Part shown: in pieces, positions 1-5,140 of the stretch
How the letters are laid out: every line of letters starts with the position of its first letter
How positions within the stretch are numbered: position 1 is the first letter of the stretch
Source: Acidobacteriota bacterium
GTDB taxonomy: Bacteria; Acidobacteriota; Polarisedimenticolia; Gp22-AA2
Assembly (NCBI GenBank): GCA_016202915.1
Contig: JACQNT010000255.1
Span: 1 to 7,726 of the forward strand
Direction: 5' to 3'
Length of the DNA stretch: 7,726 bases
Translations under genes and position numbers: made by a program
Notes under the pieces: generated by a model
Database searches by the model: none
Seen by the model: only the letters and a program-made list of their open reading frames with translations
What the model was told of the DNA's origin: nothing

Positions 1-35
1 GCGAAGCGCCGACGGGTAAGACTCTGGCGGTCCAT
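1..35 (-). CDS. N-terminus of a probable Tat-exported protein (cut by window edge)
   Basis: Only the first 11 complete codons are in the window, reading leftward from the ATG at 35-33: MDRQSLTRRRF, with the next codon beginning GC. The start is well supported by a GGAGGT Shine-Dalgarno four bases upstream. The T-R-R-R-F stretch at residues 7-11 resembles the twin-arginine consensus (S/T-R-R-x-F), so export of a folded, often cofactor-containing, protein through the Tat system is likely. The hydrophobic segment and the mature protein lie outside the window, so no function can be given. It is downstream of tRNA-Phe on the same strand but probably has its own promoter (94-123). An Arg-rich cytoplasmic N-terminus would look the same over so few residues. 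Confidence 0.6.
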   Translation of the reverse strand, partial: MDRQSLTRRRF

Positions 36-39
36 GGTT

Positions 40-45
40 ACCTCC
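40..45 (-). promoter_or_regulatory. Strong Shine-Dalgarno site of the Tat-type gene
   Basis: On the minus strand GGAGGT lies four bases before the ATG at 35. It is the best Shine-Dalgarno match in the window, and it fixes the start of a gene of which only 35 bases are visible. Confidence 0.7.
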
Positions 46-93
46 GTAGGGAGCCTTGGCGATCAGGATCGGTCGATCGCAAGACAGGCCCCG

Positions 94-123
94 AGCGTAA
101 ACCGGCTCCGCTCATGCGGTCAA
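94..123 (-). promoter_or_regulatory. Possible promoter of the Tat-type gene
   Basis: On the minus strand TTGACC (123-118) is followed after 18 bases by TACGCT (99-94). The -35 is 5/6 to consensus, while the -10 keeps only the first T, the A and the last T. Transcription would start near position 87 and give a leader of about 52 bases. The comM promoter uses the same TTGACC with 18-base spacing, which mildly supports this call. Confidence 0.35.
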
Positions 124-150
124 GGGAAGGAGCGTGGGTGGCCGGTGGAG

Positions 151-226
151 TGGTGCCGCGGGACGGAATTGAACCGCCGACGCAGGGATTTTCAGTCCCT
201 CGCTCTACCGACTGAGCTACCGCGGC
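151..226 (-). tRNA. tRNA-Phe (anticodon GAA)
   Basis: The minus strand gives a complete 76-base cloverleaf including an encoded 3' CCA (153-151). The acceptor stem GCCGCGG/CCGCGGC pairs over all seven positions. The D-stem is GCTC/GAGC. The anticodon stem AGGGA/TCCCT encloses the loop CTGAAAA, with anticodon GAA at 193-191. The T-arm has five pairs including one G-U around the loop TTCAATT. The discriminator base is A, as expected for tRNA-Phe. It decodes UUC/UUU. A promoter 28 bases upstream (254-283) suggests it is transcribed independently of recA. Confidence 0.97.
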
Positions 227-253
227 ACCTCGGGGGATCGCCGGAGGCGGCGC

Positions 254-283
254 ATGGTAGCAACCGTGCGCGCGGGCTGTCAA
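254..283 (-). promoter_or_regulatory. Sigma70-type promoter of tRNA-Phe
   Basis: On the minus strand a perfect TTGACA (283-278) is followed after 18 bases by TACCAT (259-254), a 4/6 match to TATAAT that keeps the key first T, A and last T. Predicted initiation near 247 would leave a precursor leader of about 20 bases before the mature tRNA 5' end at 226. The promoter lies wholly between the recA stop and the tRNA. Confidence 0.7.
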
Positions 284-336
284 GGTTGAGTGGAAGTTCT
301 GAAGAGGGCGATGCTCGGCGGAGAACGGCTGCCGGT

Positions 337-1527
337 TCAGGGTCGGGCGGCCGGGGCGGGGCCACGGGGCCTGGGGGCCTCGCGGGCCGGCTTCTCGTCG
401 CGCGCCGCGTCGCGCGCGGTGCCCTCTCTTGCGGAGGGCTTCGCCGCGTCTTTCCCGTCCGTGGGCCGGGCGGCGTCCTTCCCCTCGGGCGCCGCCCCCG
501 TCTCCCTGGCGGCGGCCTTCGGCTCCTTGATCAGGCCGAGGAGGCGCCGCAGCTTCAGCTCGATCTCCTCCCGGAGATCGGCGTTCTGCTCGAGGAACTG
601 GCGGACGTTGTCGCGCCCCTGCCCGAGGCGGACCTCTCCGTAGGAGAACCAAGCGCCGCTCTTCTCGATGACCCGGTGGGTGATGGCCAGGTCGATGATA
701 TCCCCAACGCGCGAGATGCCGGTGCCGTAGAGGATGTCGAACTCGGCGATCTTGAAGGGGGGCGCCACCTTGTTCTTGACCACCTTGACCCGCGTGCGGC
801 TGCCGACGTCGGCGTCGCCGTCCTTGATCTGCCCGATGCGCCGGATGTCGATGCGCACCGAGGCGTAGAACTTCAGGGCGCGGCCCCCGGTGGTCGTCTC
901 GGGATTGCCGAACATCACGCCGATCTTCTCGCGGATCTGGTTGATGAAGATGAGGCAGGTGCGCGAGCGGGCGACCACGCCGGTCAGCTTCCGGAGCGCC
1001 TGGGACATCAGGCGCGCCTGCAGACCGACGTGCGCGTCGCCCATCTCTCCTTCGAGCTCGGCCTTCGGGACCAGCGCGGCGACGGAGTCGATCACCAGGA
1101 CATCGAGCGCCCCGGAGCGCACCAGGACCTCGGTGATCTCCAGGGCCTGCTCTCCGGAGTCGGGCTGGGACACCAGGAGGTTGTCCACGTCCACGCCGAG
1201 CTTGCGGGAGTAGTCGGGATCGAGGGCGTGCTCGGCGTCGACGAACGCCGCCATCCCGCCGTGACGCTGCGCCTCGGCGATGATGTGCAGGGCCAGGGTG
1301 GTCTTCCCGGAGGACTCCGGGCCGAAGATCTCGACCACGCGGCCGCGCGGCACGCCGCCGATCCCGAGGGCCGTGTCGATCGACAGCGCAGTCGTCGAGA
1401 TGATCGGGATCTCCTGCTGGAAGTCCTTCGCCCCCAGCCTCATGATCGAGCCCTTGCCGAACTGCTTCTCGATCTGCGCCAGGGCCAGGTCGATCGACCG
1501 TCCCTTTTCCTTGGGGTCCTGCGGCAT
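337..1527 (-). CDS. recA: RecA recombinase
   Basis: A 396-residue DNA-dependent ATPase that forms filaments on single-stranded DNA, catalyses strand exchange and triggers LexA self-cleavage. Visible landmarks are the N-terminal KQFGKGSIMRLG motif (21-32), Walker A GPESSGKTT (69-77), catalytic Glu99 in FVDAEH, Walker B LDVLVIDS (141-148), loop L1 around 159-176 and loop L2 around 196-215 (NQIREKIGVMFGNPETTTGG). The core aligns with E. coli RecA to about residue 333. The start at 1527 begins MPQDPKEK, with AAAAGGGG nine bases upstream. The reading frame stays open upstream and has an ATG at 1584, but that ATG sits inside the -10 element of the recA promoter and so should not be in the mRNA. Residues 334-396 are a low-complexity tail rich in Lys, Arg, Ala and Pro, unlike the short acidic tail of E. 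coli RecA. Confidence 0.97.
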   Translation of the reverse strand: MPQDPKEKGRSIDLALAQIEKQFGKGSIMRLGAKDFQQEIPIISTTALSIDTALGIGGVPRGRVVEIFGPESSGKTTLALHIIAEAQRHGGMAAFVDAEHALDPDYSRKLGVDVDNLLVSQPDSGEQALEITEVLVRSGALDVLVIDSVAALVPKAELEGEMGDAHVGLQARLMSQALRKLTGVVARSRTCLIFINQIREKIGVMFGNPETTTGGRALKFYASVRIDIRRIGQIKDGDADVGSRTRVKVVKNKVAPPFKIAEFDILYGTGISRVGDIIDLAITHRVIEKSGAWFSYGEVRLGQGRDNVRQFLEQNADLREEIELKLRRLLGLIKEPKAAARETGAAPEGKDAARPTDGKDAAKPSAREGTARDAARDEKPAREAPRPRGPAPAARP

Positions 1528-1582
1528 CGCTACGATCCCCTTTTCTGTTCGGGCTTTCGGGGTTTCCTGGTACGAGGCCCGC

Positions 1583-1611
1583 ATGTTAGGACAATCCTCC
1601 TGCCCTGTCAA
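1583..1611 (-). promoter_or_regulatory. recA promoter
   Basis: On the minus strand TTGACA (1611-1606), a 17-base spacer and TAACAT (1588-1583) make a strong sigma70-type promoter. Initiation near 1576 would give a leader of about 49 bases. The spacer contains the short dyad AGGA-N3-TCCT, which could bind a regulator, but I see no recognised LexA box. The promoter supports the recA start at 1527 over the ATG at 1584. Confidence 0.75.
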
Positions 1612-1889
1612 CGCGCGCAGGTGCCAGGCGCGCCGGGGCCCGCCGGCGCGGGCGATCTCTGGTGACGTCGCCCCTGCCGGCGGCTGCCGTTGCCTTTCGC
1701 AAGGGGCGCGCCAGGGCGCAGGCGGCCGGCCGATGCTTCCAGATGACTGTCCCGCAGGGGTTTGCGGGATCGGGCCGCGGCCTCCGGGAGGATACCGTGT
1801 CCGCCCGGGACGACCGGCCGCAGACGCTCTCCCGTCGGCGGACGCCGGACACATGTGGAGAATCCGCACACGCCCGTTCGAGAGGTTTC
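1612..1889. other. Intergenic stretch between the divergent recA and mltD promoters, no gene seen
   Basis: These 278 bases separate the -35 elements of the two promoters. Open frames here on both strands translate to Arg/Pro/Gly-rich sequence with no recognisable domain, and they run through the promoters. Inverted repeats are visible: a 7-bp stem with 6-base loop at 1750-1769 (TCCCGCA/TGCGGGA), nested 7-bp arms at 1797-1803/1846-1852 (GTGTCCG/CGGACAC) and 1799-1805/1837-1843 (GTCCGCC/GGCGGAC), and the palindrome CACATGTG at 1850-1857. None is followed by a T-run. In such GC-rich DNA several could be chance. Confidence 0.5.
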
Positions 1890-1918
1890 TTGACAGGGCG
1901 GATCACACCCCTTATATT
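1890..1918 (+). promoter_or_regulatory. mltD promoter
   Basis: A perfect TTGACA (1890-1895), a 17-base spacer and TATATT (1913-1918, 5/6) give the best promoter in the window. Initiation is expected near 1925, about 39 bases before the mltD ATG. The first ten bases, TTGACAGGGC, are identical to the start of the recA promoter on the other strand. Confidence 0.8.
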
Positions 1919-1926
1919 GAGGTCGC

Positions 1927-1952
1927 GACCGGCGGTCGTCTCGACGCCGGTC
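1927..1952 (+). promoter_or_regulatory. Stem-loop at the 5' end of the mltD leader
   Basis: GACCGGCG (1927-1934) is exactly complementary to CGCCGGTC (1945-1952). Inside it TCG/CGA (1936-1938/1942-1944) can pair further around a TCT loop, leaving one bulged G. With a predicted start near 1925, the hairpin would form the very 5' end of the mRNA. It ends 11 bases before the ATG. It could stabilise the transcript or limit ribosome access. It is not a terminator, because no T-run follows. Confidence 0.5.
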
Positions 1953-1962
1953 AAACGTTTGA
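1951..1962. promoter_or_regulatory. 12-bp perfect palindrome before the mltD start codon, candidate operator
   Basis: TCAAACGTTTGA reads the same on both strands and ends one base before the ATG at 1964. Its AT-rich centre stands out in this GC-rich region, and it replaces the usual Shine-Dalgarno position. It shares two bases with the preceding hairpin. As DNA it could be an operator just downstream of the promoter. As RNA it competes with the hairpin. No regulator is identified. Confidence 0.4.
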
Positions 1963-1963
1963 T

Positions 1964-3946
1964 ATGAGCCCCGAAGGCCGGTCAACCCTCACGCTGCTGC
2001 TCCTGGCGCCGATCCTGGCGGCCATCTTGGCCTGCGCCACGACGGGCGCCGTGCAGCCGGGCGCCTCCTCTCTCCCCGAGGACGATCCCCGGCCGAGCGC
2101 CTCCGAGGAGCCGCCGTCGCAGGGGGAGCCGCCGGTGACGAGCGCCGAGATGAGCTCCGGCCCCGGACCGCGGGGAGAATCGGTCGTGCCGGAGGCGCGA
2201 GAGACGATTCCCGACCGGCAGCGCGACGCGGCGCCCGAGGTCCAGCGGGTGCGCCAGCAGATGGAGGAGGCGTACCAGGCCGGCCTCGAAGCCTACCAGG
2301 CGGGGCGTTTCGAGGAGGCGAGGGAGCACTTCGACCGCGCCGTGGACGTCGTGGTCAGCAGCGACCTCGATCTCGACGAGCACCCGGCCCTCCGCAAGAC
2401 CTTCGACGAGATCGTCCGCAACATCGCGGACCTGGACGCGGACCTCTACAGCCGCGAGGGCGAGCAGGAGACCGGCGACAACGAGTCGCCCCTCGACCGG
2501 CTGCGGGACATCACCACGCACCTGCCGCCCGACGAGGCCGAGAAGGAGCGCGAGAAGATCCAGCAGGTCGTGGGGAAGATCTCGTACGATATCCCGATCG
2601 CCCTCAACGCCAAGGTCCTGCAGTTCGTCGAGGCGTTCCAGACGCGCCTGCGGGAGGAGTTCGAGGCCGGGCTGAAGCGCTCCGGGATGTACCTGCCGAT
2701 GATCAAGAGAATCTTCCGGGACGAGGGCCTGCCGGAGGACCTGGCCTACATGGCGCACCAGGAGTCGGCGTTCAAGACCAACGCCTACTCGCGGGCGCGC
2801 GCCAGGGGGATATGGCAGTTCATGTCCTTCACCGGCCGCAAGTACGGGCTGAAGAGGGACCTGTGGAAGGATGAGCGGTCCGACTTCGAGAAGGCGACCC
2901 GCGCCGCCGCGGCCTACCTCAAGGACCTCTACGCCCGCTACAACGACTGGTACCTGGCGATGGCCGCCTACAACGCGGGGGAGGGGAAGATCGACCGCGC
3001 GGTGGCCCGCGCGCGCACCAGGGACTACTGGGCCCTGGCCCGCACCCGCTACATCCGGCCCGAGACGAAGTACTACGTCCCCGCGATCCTGGCCTCCATC
3101 CTGATCGACAAGTCGCCGGAGGACTACGGCTTCGACGTCGAGCCCGAGGAGGAGCTGACGTGGGACACGGTGACGATTGACAAGGCGACCGACCTTCAAG
3201 TGATTGCCGACGCCGCCGGGACCACGATCGAGCGGATCCGGCTCCTCAACCCGGAGCTGCACGGCCTCATCACCCCGCCGAACATCGGCTCGTACAGGCT
3301 GCGCGTCCCCGAGGGCACGGAGCGCAACGTCCTGGCGCACCTGGAAGCGCTGCCGGACGACCGGCGCGTCTCCTGGACCCTGCACGAGGTGCGCCCCGGG
3401 GAGACGTTCTCGCACATCGCGCGGAAGCACTCGGTGCCCGTGCGCGCCCTGCTCGACGCCAATCCCCGCTACGCCGGCAAGCGCCTGCGCCGCGGCAACA
3501 TCATCAACGTGCCGCTGGTCAAAGGGACGCCCGCGCTGGCCCTGGCGCGCGCCAGCCAGAACCCGACCTACGAAGGCGGCGAGCGGATCGTGCACCGCGT
3601 CCACCGGGGCGAGAGTCTTCAGACAATCGCCCGGATGTACCGCACCACCGTGGCCAACCTGAAGCGCTGGAACAGGCTCGACGGGTCCCTGATCCGCCCG
3701 GGGCAGCGGCTCGTCCTCTACTACGGCGAGAAGGGGGACGGGCCCGGCTCGGAGGCGGCGTCGGAAGGGGTCTCCGGCCAGAGCGGCGGCGCCAGCGCCA
3801 TCCGGCACAGGGTCAGGCGCGGCGAGACGCTCCTGAGAATCGCCCGCAAGTACGACGTCTCGGTGGGCGAAGTCCGGGCCTGGAACCGGCTCGGCAGGAC
3901 GTCCCTCATCTACCCCGGACAGGTCCTCACGATCTTCGGGAACTGA
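1964..3946 (+). CDS. mltD: MltD-type membrane-bound lytic transglycosylase with LysM domains
   Basis: A 660-residue enzyme expected to cleave the MurNAc-GlcNAc bond of peptidoglycan with anhydro-MurNAc formation, anchored in the envelope. Residues 7-24 form a signal peptide ending ILA-C24, a permissible though not ideal lipobox. A Pro/Ser/Glu-rich linker follows to about 95, then a TPR-like helical segment near 101-130 (YQAGLEAYQAGRFEEAREHF). The SLT domain covers about 239-365, with catalytic Glu267 in AHQESAF, RGIWQFM (281-287) and AAYNAGEGKI (334-343). A LysM-like segment at 410-450 leads to three LysM peptidoglycan-binding repeats at about 469-517, 541-586 and 613-658. It is longer than E. 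coli MltD (452 residues). No in-frame start exists between the promoter and this ATG, although no Shine-Dalgarno is visible. Confidence 0.92.
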   Translation: MSPEGRSTLTLLLLAPILAAILACATTGAVQPGASSLPEDDPRPSASEEPPSQGEPPVTSAEMSSGPGPRGESVVPEARETIPDRQRDAAPEVQRVRQQMEEAYQAGLEAYQAGRFEEAREHFDRAVDVVVSSDLDLDEHPALRKTFDEIVRNIADLDADLYSREGEQETGDNESPLDRLRDITTHLPPDEAEKEREKIQQVVGKISYDIPIALNAKVLQFVEAFQTRLREEFEAGLKRSGMYLPMIKRIFRDEGLPEDLAYMAHQESAFKTNAYSRARARGIWQFMSFTGRKYGLKRDLWKDERSDFEKATRAAAAYLKDLYARYNDWYLAMAAYNAGEGKIDRAVARARTRDYWALARTRYIRPETKYYVPAILASILIDKSPEDYGFDVEPEEELTWDTVTIDKATDLQVIADAAGTTIERIRLLNPELHGLITPPNIGSYRLRVPEGTERNVLAHLEALPDDRRVSWTLHEVRPGETFSHIARKHSVPVRALLDANPRYAGKRLRRGNIINVPLVKGTPALALARASQNPTYEGGERIVHRVHRGESLQTIARMYRTTVANLKRWNRLDGSLIRPGQRLVLYYGEKGDGPGSEAASEGVSGQSGGASAIRHRVRRGETLLRIARKYDVSVGEVRAWNRLGRTSLIYPGQVLTIFGN

Positions 3947-4020
3947 GACCGTCCCGCCCCTTCTCGGGCGATCCCCGTCGACACGGCCTGAGCCTCTCCT
4001 GGCCCCCGCGCCGGCGCGTC

Positions 4021-4029
4021 TGCTAAGAT
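4021..4029 (+). promoter_or_regulatory. Extended -10 promoter of the TPR-CRTAC1 operon
   Basis: TGCTAAGAT matches the extended -10 form TG-n-TAnnAT, with TAAGAT at 4024-4029. No -35 hexamer is visible at 16-18 bases upstream, where the sequence is almost only G and C; an extended -10 can compensate for that. Initiation near 4036 would leave only a few bases before the ATG at 4040. Confidence 0.5.
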
Positions 4030-4039
4030 CCCGCTTCCC

Positions 4040-5140
4040 ATGATCCTCCCCTCGCGAGGGCTGCGCCCGGCGGCCTGCGGCGCACTTCTGCTGGGGATCG
4101 CCGTCGGGGCCGTGCGCTGCGGCGGCGGACCCCCCGGAGGCGCTCCCGGGGGGCCGGTCGCCTCAGGCGAATCCCTGGAGACGATCCTGTCCCACGCCGA
4201 CGCCGCCTTCAGGGACGCGGACTACGTCGAGGCGCAGAAGACCTACGAGGAGGCGCTCAAGGCCGCCCCGGATCACGGTCCGGCCACCGCCAACCTCGGG
4301 GCCTGCTATCTCCTCAACCGGAAGGTCAGGAAGGCCCGGGAGCTTCTCCAGGCCTACCTGGCCCGGCACCCGGGCGACGCGGACGCGCGGCTCGTCCTGG
4401 CCAGGGTCTTCATCCGCCTGGGGGACCTGGAGGCCGCCGCCGGAGCCCTGCGCGCCGTCCTCAGGTCGCGCCCCGGCCTCCTCGTGGCCCACTACAACCT
4501 CGGCTTCGTCGCCTACCGGGCCCGCCGCTACGACGAAGCGGTGGAACATCTGAAAGCCTCGGTCGAGCTCAAGCCCGATCTCCCGGAGGCGCACTACAAG
4601 CTCGGCCTCACCTACCTCGCGCTCGGCCGGCAAGACGAGGCGATCGCCTCCCTGGAAAAGGCGGCGGCGATCGACCCGCGTCACGTCGGCGCCCGCTTCA
4701 ACCTCGCCAACGCCTACGCGCGCGCCGGCCGGATGCGGGAGGCCCGCGAGGAGCAGGCGGTCTACGCCGATCTGAGCGGCCGCAGCAAGGCCCAGCAGGA
4801 GAAGGACACGCAGATCAAGGCGAGCAGCGTCCGCGCGATCCGCTACATCCAGGAGAACAAGTACGCCGAGGCGCTGGCCGAGTACGAGGCCCTGGCCAGG
4901 CGCCATCCCGGCCACGCCCCCCTCCACAACGAGATCGGACGCCTGCAGATCCGCCTGGGGCAGCGCCAGCAGGCGTTCGAGTCGCTGCGCAAGGCGGTTT
5001 CGATCGACGCGCGCCTCAGCGAGCCGCATTACCTCCTCGCGGGGCTCTACCGCGACATGGGCGACGCCGCGGCGGCCGACCGGGAGCTCGAGATCGTCGC
5101 GACCCTGGAGGCGATCCCCGAGGGGAAGTCGGGGTACTGA
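4040..5140 (+). CDS. Secreted or membrane-anchored tetratricopeptide repeat protein
   Basis: A 366-residue protein. Arg6/Arg9 and a hydrophobic stretch at about 11-25 look like a signal peptide or anchor. Cys27 follows, but Arg26 at the -1 position breaks the lipobox, so lipidation is doubtful. A Gly/Pro-rich linker precedes about nine 34-residue TPR helix pairs starting near 49, 83, 116, 150, 184, 217, 263, 295 and 328, with typical A/G/Y/L positions such as HYNLGFVAYRARRYDEAVEH. A charged insertion at about 244-262 splits the array. TPRs scaffold protein-protein contacts, and no enzyme motif is present. The ATG is the only usable start: an in-frame stop lies at 3989 and there is no Shine-Dalgarno. 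The stop codon overlaps the next ATG by one base (TGATG), so the two products are probably made together. Confidence 0.88.
   Translation: MILPSRGLRPAACGALLLGIAVGAVRCGGGPPGGAPGGPVASGESLETILSHADAAFRDADYVEAQKTYEEALKAAPDHGPATANLGACYLLNRKVRKARELLQAYLARHPGDADARLVLARVFIRLGDLEAAAGALRAVLRSRPGLLVAHYNLGFVAYRARRYDEAVEHLKASVELKPDLPEAHYKLGLTYLALGRQDEAIASLEKAAAIDPRHVGARFNLANAYARAGRMREAREEQAVYADLSGRSKAQQEKDTQIKASSVRAIRYIQENKYAEALAEYEALARRHPGHAPLHNEIGRLQIRLGQRQQAFESLRKAVSIDARLSEPHYLLAGLYRDMGDAAAADRELEIVATLEAIPEGKSGY

Noticed and set aside
1528..1869. N-terminal extension of recA
   Set aside because: The frame is open, but the extension has no RecA homology. The nearest upstream ATG (1584) lies in the promoter -10, and a ribosome site precedes 1527.
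1586..1985. Minus-strand open frames upstream of recA as small genes
   Set aside because: Arg/Pro-rich translations with no start signal; they overlap both promoters and the mltD start.
3955..3970. Inverted repeat CGCCC/GGGCG after mltD as a terminator
   Set aside because: Only five pairs and no following T-run; such repeats are expected by chance at this GC content.
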